64,000 nucleotides of DNA. It comes from Viola odorata (taxonomy: Eukaryota; Streptophyta; Magnoliopsida; Malpighiales; Violaceae). The notes beneath the pieces are model-generated. The model saw only the letters and a program-made list of their open reading frames with translations, made no database searches and was not told where the DNA came from. Location of the stretch: contig OY829538.1 of the NCBI GenBank assembly GCA_963691705.1, positions 55,021,151-55,085,150 of the forward strand. Reading direction: 5' to 3'. A program made the translations under genes and the position numbers. Every line of letters starts with the position of its first letter. Positions within the stretch are counted from its first letter, which is position 1. Below, piece by piece: positions 23,767 to 33,423 of the stretch.

Positions 23767-24237
23767 ATGCGCAAGGAGCGCTTCCCAGCTCAACGACGTG
23801 GCAAGATCTCTCCTCGCGGTGATGGGCCGTTCCAAATTATGGAGAAGATCAACAATAACGCATACAAACTTGCGTTGCCTAGTGAGTATGGTGCAATTAG
23901 TTCCACATTTAATATTGCTGATCTCTCTTTCTATGATGTAGGGGATGATTATGGCGTGGATGATGCTGCTTTGGATTCGAGGACGAATCCTTTCGAAGGG
24001 GGAGGGGATGATGTGATCCCACGCATCTCCACTATTCCTTTGCCACCTTCTGGACCAGTGACTCGAGCACAAGCCAAAAAGCTTCAAGATCAGTTGTCTA
24101 TACTCCTTCACATAGAGCTGAAGCGCGAGGATGCAATGGAGGGAGCAGCATTGCGAGAGAGAGTCCCGCGCATGGTTAATCTCCTTACCATTGCGCCAAG
24201 TGACGGTGATCCTTCAAGGAGTCAAACGGCCGCGTAG
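23767..24237 (+). pseudogene. C-terminal end of CRM-like integrase, extending into the 3' LTR
   Basis: The frame begins RKERFPAQRRGKISPRGDGP, the known end of the integrase C-terminal domain. It runs through FNIADLSFYDVGDD and SRTNPFEGG, crosses the purine tract, and continues about 75 codons into the LTR with GPVTRAQAKKLQDQL to a TAG at 24237. Everything from reverse transcriptase to the integrase core is absent between 23615 and this point, a loss I estimate at roughly 3 kb. The overlap of the polyprotein with the LTR resembles that described for CRM elements. Confidence 0.8.
23996..24008 (+). other. Polypurine tract of the CRM-like element
   Basis: GAAGGGGGAGGGGA directly precedes the 3' LTR, which starts TGATGTGATCC at 24009. 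Confidence 0.9.
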
Positions 24238-25130
24238 ATGGAGCGTTTCTGCCCATCCATTAAGTTCAACGTGTACTACCTTAGAATCGTTTGATCGACC
24301 AAGCACATGATACTTCAAGATGTTAGCTTTCGTTTGGGATAAGTTTCAGCCCAATCGGACAGGTGGATTGAAAGTTATGACGGTCAACATTTTCATGCGC
24401 AGCATGGACGTAATTACGCCCATTATAGGCGTAATTACTCCAGAAATAGAAGTGCAAGGCGACGCTGCAAGATGCTCGACGTGATCACGCCGAGTACCGA
24501 CGTGATCACGCCGACGAGGACCAGTTTTCGGTCAAAATTGGAACTTCCAATTTGTCCATCTTTAATTAATATTTTATGACTTAATTAAATTAGTTTTATT
24601 TGTTTCCTTAATTAATTAGTTAAATAATGGCAACAACCTTTGTTTCCATTTATTTAATTAATTAGTTACTCAGTTTATTTAAATTAGTTAATTAAGTCAA
24701 TTACCTTATTTAGAACTCCTACTTCTATTCCTATTAGGGTTTGCTTGTAACCTTATATAAGGAGCCGCTTGGCCTCCTTAGAAAGTTGGCTTAATTTTGA
24801 TAATCAGAACAATTATTTCTTGCAACTTATGCCCATTGTTCATCCGTGAGCACTTGTTCCTTCTTGAGTCTTGCAATTCTCGAGTCTGTTTCAAGTAAAA
24901 CCCGAATATTGCATCATTGTGTCGTTTGCCTTAGATTGATTCTCATACCGGAGTCTAGATTTAAGGATTCTACTCAAGATCCTCGATTTCTTGGTTTAGA
25001 TTGCTTAACGCCTGGCTGTTAGGTGATTTAAACATCAAGAGAGTCATATTGTTTCCGCAGATTGAAATCCAGTCTTGAACAAAGATCAAAAGGTACGTGC
25101 TACGCATCCTACGCAACTAGGATCGTATCA
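24009..25130 (+). repeat. 3' LTR of the CRM-like element
   Basis: 1122 bp, same length as the 5' copy, with intact TG...CA ends (TGATGTG ... CGTATCA). It is followed by the GCATG duplication at 25131-25135. About 10 differences from the 5' LTR were seen by eye. Confidence 0.96.
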
Positions 25131-25135
25131 GCATG

Positions 25136-26085
25136 CTTGTCTCCCCTTGTGCTAAACTTGATGCTGAATTTTTAGAAAAGATGGGTATAACTACTAGGGT
25201 GAATGTTTTGATTGATAATATTGGCTGGCGTCCTCTATTTAACTTTGAGCACCCCACATTCCTTGAGTTAAGCCATGAATTCTTCACGTCTTTTTGGTTC
25301 GATAATGCTAGGCTTAAATGAAAGGGAAAGGGTAGCATGCATTTAGGGGCTGATAAGGTAGTCAATTTTCGCTTGATGGATGTTTGGGAGCACCTGTCTA
25401 TTGATAAGTTTAATGTCATGCTTGGCTTTGCCGAGGAATCGGATTTGGGTGCCCCTTGGTTCCTCGGTGCATACGCTGCTTACCCTCCTGAGTTTGATGT
25501 CACTAGTGCCTTCAGGGAGCTTACTGGCAATCGTAAAGCCAAGTATAGCTCCTGACGCTCAAAAGGCCATGAGCTGCGTCACCCTGCCCTTCGTATCTTA
25601 CATCATTTCCTTGCTCTCAAGTTCACGGGCAAGATGCAGTCTTCGGGCACCCTTTTTGTCCAGGAGCTATTTTTCTGTGGTGTATGCATAACAGCCATAA
25701 GGCCAACCTAAGGTACTGGATTGCTCATGAATTTCATGCTATTATCACTTGTAACCGCAATCCCATTCTTGGTTCCCTTATCACCCGCTTTGCTGTTGAA
25801 CAACGCAATCTTGACATATCCAGTTGTGACCTCTTTATCCCTGTTGGTTTTAAAATTCTTGATGCCCGTACCCTCAATGGTATGGGCCATTTGCACTTGA
25901 CGGGTCGTGTTTTATCTTTCAGCAAAGGCTACACTGGTGGCGCAAAGCGAGTTTGTAGCGCCCAGAATGGTGGAGCATTCGAGTGGCCTGACCTCAAAGT
26001 AGCTTCTCCCCCTCCTTCCCTTGTTCCGCCTCGAGTGATCAGCGTCCCGGGCGAGCAGATCCTGACGTCCATACCACTGCCCTGA
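25136..26085 (+). pseudogene. Athila-type extra ORF, C-terminal part, decayed
   Basis: This continues the frame interrupted at 2309. It reads LVSPCAKLDAEFLEKMG and TFLELSHEFFTSFWF, then a TGA at 25319-25321, then DVWEHLSIDKFNVMLGFAEE, a stop near 25554 and a frame change near 25684. The last segment (YWIAHEFHAIITCNRNPILG ... NGMGHLHLTG) ends at 26085. The content resembles the Arabidopsis Athila ORF1 family. Two stops and at least one frameshift show it is non-functional. Splitting the call at the insertion reflects the nested element and not two genes. Confidence 0.7.
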
Positions 26086-28312
26086 TTGCTGTTGATATGA
26101 CCGAGACGAATGCCCTCCTCCAGACGGTCATCTCACTCCTCTAGAACCTCCCTGATGAGCTAGCTTCAAGGCTGCGACCTCCAACTAGTCCTTGATCATC
26201 TCCCCCAAACTCTACTCTCTTTGCTTACGGGCTATTTTGTACTTTAAATTACCCAAGTGCACAATTTCTTTCTCCCCTTCCCTCTCTTTCCTTTGAACTC
26301 TGTTTGGTTGATTCCCTTCTCCACACCGAGGACGCTGTTTTGCTTTAGTGTGGGGAGAGATTTCATAATTTTGTGATGCATTTTGTGCGCATATTTGCAT
26401 GACTGCATGATTATTATAGTATTGCATGACTATTTGCCTTGCATTTGCATATTTTGTCCCGATTTGGAATTTGCCCACAATTGGTTTTCAACTGATTGCA
26501 CTACCCCTATTTTTTTAAGCACCTTTGATGGAATGCACAGAGTAGGCCCACTGCACATAGACACTTCACCCACTGCACGAAAACTGCTTCCACACCATAC
26601 TGCTTGTTAGCTCTTATAACTATGTCTTGCCCTAGCTGCTGGCAATCACAATATTCTGTCCTGTTAGTTTTTGAGCTTCCATGCCGCATTTTATTTCTGA
26701 GTGGATGCATGATTGTGTGCTGGCTGGATTTGGATGAGACCTCTGGGTATAGGCACGATTAGACATGGGAATGCGATGAAATGATTAGGAACTTTGCAGT
26801 CTTCTTTGTTATTTTTTTTCTTGCTTTTTATCTCCTCGCCCTTGCTGCTCAACCCTTTATTTTACCACCCTTCTAACTACTTGAGACATTCCTTTCTTTT
26901 CTTAGCAGGTGAGAGATGTCCTCAGGCAGTGGCAAGGTGGGGCAGAGAAAAACAACATCTTTGATGTGGGGGTATCGAGCTGCTAGACCGAGAAGCAGAA
27001 AGCAGATACAGAGACCGAAACCGGAACTATAACAAAGACGAGTACCGGAACTAATACAGAGTTCTAGAATTATGACAGAGATCCGGAACTATAAGGATAC
27101 ATCCAACTGCTAGACCAAGACACTGAAAGCAGAAGCAGATAACAAAAATTGAAAATCACATGTCCAGTTGCTAGATCACGATGCTAGAAGCAGTAGTATG
27201 ACAAGCCATTACAGAACGCATCCAGAGAAACAAAAGCTCTAGTGTGGGGATTCCGTAACGACTCGTCCTGGATATTCAAATCAAATCAAAGTATTCAGCA
27301 GGCAACAAAAGAATCAACTGCTAGGCCGAGCCGTTAACATCAAGAGTACACTGAAGATCATACACCCAAGGAAGATTTTGCTGCTCCAGTTCAAAAAGTC
27401 AAAACATCATGTATGCTCCCTTTTGTTTTAATTCTTCTTCTTAAACAAAAAAATTAATTTAGTTTAGAACAAAAGGGAGTACAAAATCAGAACTGAAGCG
27501 AAGCACTACGCAGATCAGAAGACCAACGGCAATTTATGAAGAACAGAATACCCCCACTCTCCATCAGCGCTCTCTGTCTTGCCCGTGCCGCTGTCACCAA
27601 GAGGCTCTCTCACCATTTTGCTTTCTTTCAGCTAAGAAAACCTCTATCCTTCCTTCTCTCTCTTTTGAAACCTCTTCTCCAACATATTCTTTTACTTTAC
27701 CTTTGCAAAGTTTCTATGATCATATGATTGCCCATGCGTGTGTTCTCCGTACTCGGGTCGTTATTGCAAATTTGGTTATGCGCATTATCATTCGCATTGA
27801 TGAGTGTAAACACCTAACTCTGTTTTTGAGCATGAGCGATAAATACCCTTTTTTCCTGTGAGGATTGCTTGCAGCAGGCTGATGTAGTGAAGCCACTCTT
27901 CTAGTTTGGTTATTCCTTAAGAGTGGTGCAGAGTTCATCTAGGTTGAAGGGTGGCATACAGCTCGATCGAGACGTAAGTGGCGGCATAAGTAAATTCTAT
28001 GTGTTGTGGAGTGAGGATACGTGTTCCGAACGAGGTGATGATTTTAAGTTTAATGCTCGAGGTTGAGCATCAGGGTAGTATGGGGATATTTGATAGAGCG
28101 TTTTATATGTATGATTCTTCCCTCTTTTATGTCTTTTTAGATCTTGATGCTACTTATGGTGCTGTGTTTCTTTACTTTTCACAGATCTTCGCTTTTAAGA
28201 GGAAAATATAAAAAAGGAACATTTTCTATCACTTTCTGGAAGGAATTGAGCAGCTAGGCTGTGCAGCTGGATGCTCGCAGAAGGCAGTGTTGTCCTAGCG
28301 AGAAAAGGAAAC
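26086..28312 (+). other. Athila 3' noncoding region
   Basis: About 2.2 kb with no coherent ORF. It contains several purine bursts (GTGTGGGGAGAGA at 26350, GATGTGGGGGTATC at 26963, GTGTGGGGATTCC at 27243), which resemble sequences seen ahead of Athila 3' LTRs. A 64-bp hairpin lies at 27416-27479. The true purine tract and LTR start are somewhere in this interval; AGAAAAGGAAAC just before 28313 is one candidate. Confidence 0.5.
27416..27479. repeat. 64-bp hairpin with Stowaway-like ends
   Basis: CTCCCTTTTGTTTTAATTC is matched in inverted order by TTTAGAACAAAAGGGAG. The ends resemble Stowaway MITEs (CTCCCT...), and a TA follows the right end, but the length is very short for that family. It could instead be a structural element of the retrotransposon. 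Confidence 0.45.
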
Positions 28313-29434
28313 TGTCGCAAAAAAGGAAATACCGGATTTGCTCATTAATTCCTTCGAGAATCCCAATCTCAGTAGAAGACCATTGAGGAATATAATTCCA
28401 GTCGGATTAGGAGTTTTATTTGTAATAAGCTATAAATACTTTTAGTAATTAGGTTTTAGGATCTCTTCCCTTTTTAGCTTTTGCGCTACTTCTGCCTCCG
28501 GCACTCTTGTTATCTCTTTCAATAAACCGGAGCTTTACTCCGGCCGGTAATAAATAGGACTTCTTCTTCTTCACTTCTTCTATTTAATTATGCAGTTTAA
28601 TTATTTATTTGTTCTTACTTTTAACATGAGCGGCTAATTCTCCCGTTCTTGGTAAGAATCGATTGAAGGTTGCAAGGGAAGCCGTGAGGTCAAATTGTGG
28701 TTCATATATTCTGGGCTAATATGTATCTTGTTTAATATTTAATTGTCAAGTTGTCTATTGTTAATTACAAGCTTGATCAACTAGTAATCAAAACTAGGGA
28801 ATTATCATCATCTCTGTTGTTATACCTAACGCGAAGCTGCAGGGTAAAGTAGATAACCATTCTGGAAGTAATCGGGATCTTGGTCTCCTCCAGTAGGATT
28901 AAACGGATCGTTAGGGTAGAGCCTCTAGCGTACTGAGTGTCTCGCCCTAGACACGTCTTACCTCTTCTTCATGGACAACCGAGTATTGTCTCCATAAGCG
29001 TACCTTGGAGGACGGCGGACTGTCAAGGTTACCCCATAAGCGTACCTTGGGGTAGCTTCTCTTACGAAGGTAAGTAGAGGACCTAAGCGTACCTGGCCCT
29101 TATAGCGTGTCTATCGGCTCGGGATAGACGATACTTGCACCAATAACCGGCTGACCATAATTGCAACCGGATACAGATTCTTACTGGGAATCTTCTCTTT
29201 ATTGATTTATTATCTTCATTTAAGTTGCTTTATTACTATTTTAGGTAATTGATAGTCAAACAACCATTCAAAACCCCCCCTTTGTTACTTTTCTGCTTGG
29301 ATTTCTTTGTTTTGCGAATTGATTAGAGTGTTAACCCTTAATCCCTATGTTCGACCCTGTTGCCACTATACACAATTTATTGTGCTTAACTGCAGGTTTT
29401 TCTTATTATTTTTTACGGGTTCGACAACCGATCA
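28313..29434 (+). repeat. Athila 3' LTR (3' end firm, 5' end tentative)
   Basis: The 3' end, TTCGACAACCGATCA at 29420-29434, is the usual end of Athila-type LTRs, and the sequence changes completely after it. Inside are a TATA box (GCTATAAATAC near 28430), a probable poly(A) region (TCAATAAACC near 28520) and three copies of a CTAAGCGTACCTxGG-like motif (about 28998-29090). The start at TGTCGC (28313) is a guess from the purine run before it. Confidence 0.5.
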
Positions 29435-29529
29435 GCTTTTCAAACTGTTACTCCTTTGGGCCTATAAATTGGATTTTCCATTGCATTACTTCTTCTCATC
29501 TATTTTGCATTTCTTCTAACATTTTCACC

Positions 29530-29910
29530 ATGGATGATCTGACCAAGAATTTCTTGATCTCCAAATCCCATACTCTGAAGAATCTTAATAAGGGCGACGT
29601 CAGCTTTCTGGAAAACGTGCTGATCAAGACCTCTGAGGACATCCTGGAGCTTCAGGGGATGATGACCCCTCTTCGGTCCAGGCTAGGTGCGGCTTCTCTG
29701 GAGGACTTCAGTCCTCTAGAGAGTGTGTCAAGGTTGGCTGCTGCTATCTCTCGCATCGAGGTGGTGATCACCATGCTGCAGCAGAGGAAGGACCTGCTAG
29801 GGTGCTGCTTGAAGGGCATGAGGATATCCTTCTCCGAACTGACCTATGTGGCAGATGCCTTGAGGGAAATCCCCACCGTGCCGGATGAGGACGTCGGTTC
29901 CAATGCCTGA
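29530..29910 (+). CDS. Tat antisense gene 1, 126-aa protein of unknown function
   Basis: Intact ORF starting MDDLTKNFLISKSHTLKNL. The protein looks mostly helical, with no signal peptide, membrane span or known catalytic motif. A TATA box (CTATAAATTGG near 29461) lies about 70 bases upstream, and ATAAATAAAACG (about 29991) follows about 80 bases after the stop. A homologue of identical length is intact at 59781-60161; I count about 39 differences in 126 residues, roughly 69% identity. I do not recognise the family. Survival of both frames while neighbouring genes decay suggests selection on the protein. Confidence 0.75.
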   Translation: MDDLTKNFLISKSHTLKNLNKGDVSFLENVLIKTSEDILELQGMMTPLRSRLGAASLEDFSPLESVSRLAAAISRIEVVITMLQQRKDLLGCCLKGMRISFSELTYVADALREIPTVPDEDVGSNA

Positions 29911-30437
29911 CTGCTCGTGGTCGTCCTTGTGTCTCTCTATTTTTCTTTTGTATCTTGCATGTATGCAGATGTAGGCTTAGGCTGTTAGGCCATAAATAAA
30001 ACGTTCTCTTGTTATCTTGCCTGTGGCATTTTGTTCTTTGTGGCGTGTGAACATCGTTCCCGTCGGGCCTAACCTTAGCCCAACCGAAAACGAGCCTGTC
30101 GTTGGTTGGACTTCCATAACGCTTGCTTTCCTTATTCATCGCGTGGTGATAAAGGTTGCTGCTAACCATTTCTTGCATTGATTTCGCACTGTTTTTTCAA
30201 TGTTAACTAATTGGACGGTTTTCTCGGCGCCTCTTGATTAGTGCGGATTTCTGACAAGCGTGATCAGTGGATCCGATTTGTAATTATGACAATTCTCCTG
30301 AAGGTACATTAATTGTCCTCAAATGTCATGCGAAAGGGTAGGAATGCACTTTCACCATGGCTATTTAATGGGATTTTTCTTTCATTTCCTCCTGTTCATC
30401 TTCATTTCGCTTCTCTATTGAGATTGCTTGCAATTTC
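29911..30437 (+). other. Intergenic region of the antisense gene pair
   Basis: It contains the poly(A)-type signal of gene 1, the motif AGCCCAACCGAAAACGAG at 30077-30094 that recurs in element B, and a TATA-like GGCTATTTAATGGG near 30358 that probably serves gene 2. Confidence 0.6.
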
Positions 30438-30695
30438 ATGGCCGACTCATATTTCATGGATGCGGACGAGCGTAACTCTCCACCAACTCCTCCAACTTCT
30501 CCCGATTCTGACGATCCTTCTCCGCCGCGTCGTAAAAGGTGACTCTTTCGTCGTAAGGGTCGCAAGAGATCGAGGAAGGAAACTTCGGGGTCTTTCGACG
30601 TTTATTCGAATTCCTATACTCCTCCAGTAAGGAGGGGTGATGAATTGTTTCCACACATCAACCGTTTTACGTCAAGGGGGGAAGTCCCTGCATGA
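30438..30695 (+). pseudogene. Tat antisense gene 2, broken copy
   Basis: The ATG at 30438 opens MADSYFMDADERNSPPTPPT, nearly the same N-terminus as the intact gene at 60644. A TGA at 30540-30542 stops it after 34 codons. The frame then continues with a basic block (RRKGRKRSRKE) to a TGA at 30693-30695. The Pro-rich acidic N-terminus followed by a basic, nuclear-signal-like segment is shared by both copies. Beyond 30695 there is only a charged, repeat-poor stretch to about 30835. Function unknown. Confidence 0.7.
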
Positions 30696-30891
30696 GTGAC
30701 AGTTCTAAGGTTATAGCCTCCATCATCAAGTAGAATTCATGCACTACTTCCACGAAGGGGAAGAGGCCTTCAAAAGACCCTCAGTCGGGGCAAGGCAAAA
30801 GGAAGAATCCTGAGGAACCTTTTCGTGATGAGTAATTTGTTGCAAATTTAGGGGTGTGATTGTTGTGGTTCGTTGTTCTGTTTGGATGTAG

Positions 30892-31500
30892 ATGGGCAAT
30901 TTGATAATGAATATTTTCAACAAAGTGAGCAATCCAATCAGTTCCGGGGGGAGTATGAAAGGCGTAGAGTTAAGATGGTGAATCACTGATGGAAAGCTGT
31001 AGTTTGTTTATTGTGGTGTAATCTTTGCTTAGTGGTAGGAAGGTAGAAGAACATTCTCATTTTGGGCTGTGGTGTTGGTACTATGGCAGGATCAAGGTCT
31101 GGATATGATTACGGAAGGTTTAGATACTCTGAAAAAATACGGCACATGACATGAATGAGGTTAGCTTTTTTTTCCTGCACTCTCTGTGTGCGTTTGGTTG
31201 TGGTGTGAATAAGTTGGTTGTTTAAATTCTAATCCTTGGCGGACATCCTATTGCACACTCATTCAATCCGCTTCATCGTTTTGATATGTGTAGGAGCTGG
31301 ATAGGCAAGTTACTTTGATGGATGAAATTGACACTAAGGTATGTGACATTGTCATCTTGTTCCCTTTTCTCGATACTTCCCTACTGGAGTTTCGAGTTAT
31401 GTGAAAAATGACCCATGCATTGTCTTTGCTTATACAGGTCGACAAGGCAACACCAGACCTCAAGAATACCAATGTTAGACTTAAACACATTGTTAACCAG
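30892..31500 (+). pseudogene. SYP71: Syntaxin SYP71-like gene fragment (Qc-SNARE), four exons
   Basis: Four exon-like blocks with GT-AG borders match plant SYP71: 30892-30977 (GQFDNEYFQQSEQSNQFR), about 31083-31159 (QDQGLDMITEGLDTL), 31294-31338 (ELDRQVTLMDEIDTK) and 31438-31500 (VDKATPDLKNTNVRLKHIVN). SYP71 is a membrane-fusion protein of the plasma membrane and ER. The exons for the N-terminal half and the final membrane anchor are missing, and a run of six A in the second block (about 31131) shifts the frame. This is therefore a truncated pseudogene. Its left end lies against the Tat fragment. Confidence 0.85.
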
Positions 31501-32093
31501 GTAATGACCTGCAACTTTTCTGAGTTCAGGTTTCGGTTCCGTTTTAGCTATATTTTTGCACCATCTTAAAACTAATTAAAAAATCGACTTTTTTTTCTCT
31601 CCTTTAATAAAAAAGCTAACCTCATTTTTATTTTTAGATTTATTAAAAAATGTCAAATTTTAGATTACTTTTCGGTATTTTTTCTTAGATAATTGTTTTT
31701 ATATTATTTTTAGATATTTATAATTTTTTATTATAAAATAATTTTTTAATGAACGAAAAAGTGTTAAAATATCTAATGATATAAATATTAAAAGTTTATT
31801 TGGGTAAAAATTAGATACCAAAATATCCTAACCCTTAAATATTGAATGTTTTTTTTGCCCAAATTTCAACGATACTTCGAAACTTGGTGAAAGGTGTGGA
31901 AGATCATGGACGAGAAGGGAAGAACAACTTCATACCATTACAACTCAAAACAGGAGGCGATATAGTCCAGCTATATGGCCGGAAATACAATACCTTATTA
32001 AGCAAGCACACGGTCACACCTGATTAGCCAGGTGTACTAGCTAAGCATATTTTTATTACGTATACGTATACATGTTAGTGAAATGATCTAGAT
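31501..32093. other. AT-rich intergenic DNA
   Basis: Mostly AT-rich sequence. A short open frame at 31842-32027 contains GREGKNNFIPLQLKTGGD and QLYGRKYNTLLSK. It looks like a possible gene remnant, but I could not identify it. The expected last exon of the SYP71 fragment is not here. Confidence 0.5.
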
Positions 32094-32486
32094 CTAGTGG
32101 TGACCGGTAGTGGTGGAGGTGGTATTGTGCTGCCCAGGCATCTTCTCCTTCACCTTCTCCATAATCCCTTTCTTCTCATGGCCCGTCGTCCCGGGATGGG
32201 TATAACCCCCTACCCTTGCAGCTGGGGTAGTGGTGGAGGTGGTGGTATTGTGCTGCCCAGGTATCTTCTCCTTTACCTTCTCAATAATCCCTTTCTTCTC
32301 ATGGCCCGTCGTCCCGGGATGGGTAGTGGTGGTATTGTGCTGCCCTGGCATCTTCTCCTTTACCTTCTCTATAATCCCTTTCTTCTCATGGCCCGTCGTC
32401 CCGGGATGGGTATAACCCCCTACCCCTGCAGTAGTGGTGGAGGTGGTATTGTGCTGCCCAGGCATCATCTTCTTTACCTTCTCCAT
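32094..32486 (-). CDS. Small dehydrin with four K-segments, 130 aa
   Basis: The protein is built from repeats of the dehydrin K-segment: a partial MEKVKKMMPGQH at the start, then KKGIIEKVKEKMPGQH, KKGIIEKVKEKIPGQH and KKGIMEKVKEKMPGQH. Gly/Thr/His-rich linkers (GVGGYTHPGTTGH) separate them. Dehydrins are disordered LEA proteins that protect membranes and proteins during drying and cold. No Y-segment or Ser tract is seen, so this is a Kn-type. The frame also stays open upstream of the ATG, and the codons just before it read LKKGI, completing the first K-segment. The present start may therefore be secondary, with the original 5' end lost. A TATA box 80-90 bases upstream supports a transcribed gene. 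Confidence 0.88.
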   Translation of the reverse strand: MEKVKKMMPGQHNTTSTTTAGVGGYTHPGTTGHEKKGIIEKVKEKMPGQHNTTTTHPGTTGHEKKGIIEKVKEKIPGQHNTTTSTTTPAARVGGYTHPGTTGHEKKGIMEKVKEKMPGQHNTTSTTTGHH

Positions 32487-32566
32487 AATCCCTTTCTTTA
32501 AGAAAATCGAATTGATTAAATGATTGAGTAGATAGGATGAGGTTGAAAATGTGAGTCGATTTTGCG

Positions 32567-32871
32567 TTTTATATAGAGGGAATGGAAAGAGGAGTTGGTT
32601 ATAAGTAGGCTCGTGCGCCTACTCTTTTTTTTGTCGGTACAGATCTTTTATGTCGGTACAGATACGTGGCGAGATGACAGTGGTTGAGCTGCCACGTAGT
32701 CGTTAAGGAGACAGGTGTTGTGTGCTAATGGCTGGTGTCGATAAGAGGGATAATATCAGCAGGTCGGTCAGAAATTTATATGTGAGAAATGGTATTAGGA
32801 CAACAGACACATAGAATTTTCTAGAAGATTTGTTTTCGATTGATTATAAAATTAGTAGAATTTTCTAGAAG
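32567..32871 (-). promoter_or_regulatory. Dehydrin promoter with TATA, DRE, ABRE and heat-shock-type motifs
   Basis: Going upstream of the dehydrin (rising coordinates) there is a TATA box (CTATATAAAA, 32567-32576). Next come two DRE/CRT cores ACCGAC on the - strand (32633-32638, 32652-32657) and two ACGTGGC ABRE-type cores (32664-32670, and inverted at 32691-32697). Finally there are two perfect matches to nGAAnnTTCnnGAAn (32813-32827, 32857-32871) inside a 44-base repeat. Such motifs bind DREB/CBF, ABRE-binding and heat-shock factors, so cold, drought, ABA and perhaps heat response is plausible. Function is inferred only from motif and position. Confidence 0.75.
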
Positions 32872-33414
32872 ATTTGTTTTGGATAAGACACATAATTCAT
32901 AATTCACAATTCATGTTCTATTTGTAGTGAAATTAGGAGAAATTAATAAGTGAAATCATAACTTAAAAAAAAAAAAAGTGAGAATAAAAATACCTTACGA
33001 AAGTATGATTTCATATTGCTACGATTATGCAATTAAAGGATTCGACTGCTCTCAAAACACAAATTTTTACTTTTATTTTATAGTAGTAGTATAAATGGTG
33101 AATTACAAACAAATTATTTGCCACGTATATACATGCCAATGAGTATTTTATAATAATCTAAAATTATCTTTTATGTAAAAATTATGAAATACCTAATTGA
33201 GATTTATATTGAAGAAATATATTGAGTGATTTGAGATTTCTAAATCACATGACCAAATAAGAGAGGGAAAAAAATTGTTCCATTCGAGATCCTTTGTGAA
33301 AATGATTTATGACAATGTCATCTTGCTTTATTCTTGCTGTATTATTTTAAAAAATATTTTTCTTCATTTTAAAAATATTTTTTTATTTTTTATTTTGGTA
33401 TAATTTGAATTCTT
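32872..33414. other. AT-rich intergenic DNA
   Basis: No gene, RNA or transposon signature recognised. Contains homopolymer A and T runs. Confidence 0.5.
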
Positions 33415-33423
33415 TTAAAATTA

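Larger units (their letters stand above)
2310..25130 (+). mobile_element. CRM-like Ty3/gypsy chromovirus, internally deleted, with nested Ogre
   Basis: Two 1122-bp LTRs in direct orientation flank gag, protease and only the last part of integrase. A GCATG duplication, a primer binding site at 3432 and a purine tract at 23996-24008 complete the structure. The end of the polyprotein reads through the purine tract into the LTR and contains GPVTRAQAKKLQ. As I recall, CRM-family chromoviruses have a similar C-terminal extension, so that lineage is the best guess. Reverse transcriptase, RNase H and the catalytic core of integrase are missing. By eye the LTRs differ at about 10 of 1122 positions. 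The Ogre at 4041-21264 is a later insertion. Confidence 0.85.
1..29434 (+). mobile_element. Athila-like Ty3/gypsy retrotransposon, 3' portion, interrupted by nested elements
   Basis: The element enters from the left edge in the integrase, continues through a spacer and a long decayed extra ORF, and ends in a 3' LTR whose last bases are at 29434. The order INT, spacer, extra ORF, LTR matches the Athila lineage, whose members carry an additional ORF downstream of pol. The motif GGGAAGCAACCCA just after integrase (near 665) resembles a short conserved sequence I know from Athila elements. The block 2310-25130 is a later insertion, and removing it together with one copy of GCATG rejoins the extra ORF in frame. 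The 5' LTR, gag and most of pol lie outside the window, so the element's own target duplication cannot be tested. Lineage call is from protein resemblance recalled from memory. Confidence 0.75.
29435..30840 (-). mobile_element. Fragment of a Tat-type element carrying antisense genes 1 and 2
   Basis: Two small + strand genes lie here in the same order and with the same spacing signals as in element B at 59781-61021. By analogy with B, the parent element would be on the - strand. The Athila element abuts it about 30 bases before the TATA box of gene 1, so the rest of the parent, including its LTR, would lie to the left of the window. On the right it stops before the SYP71 exon at 30892. No LTR or pol of this copy is visible here. 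Confidence 0.7.

Noticed and set aside
31842..32027. 61-codon open frame with FIPLQLKTGGD and QLYGRKYNTLL
   Set aside because: Looks protein-like but I could not place it in a family, and there is no clear gene context, so no gene is called.
32097..32501. 134-codon + strand open frame
   Set aside because: Antisense shadow of the repetitive dehydrin gene.
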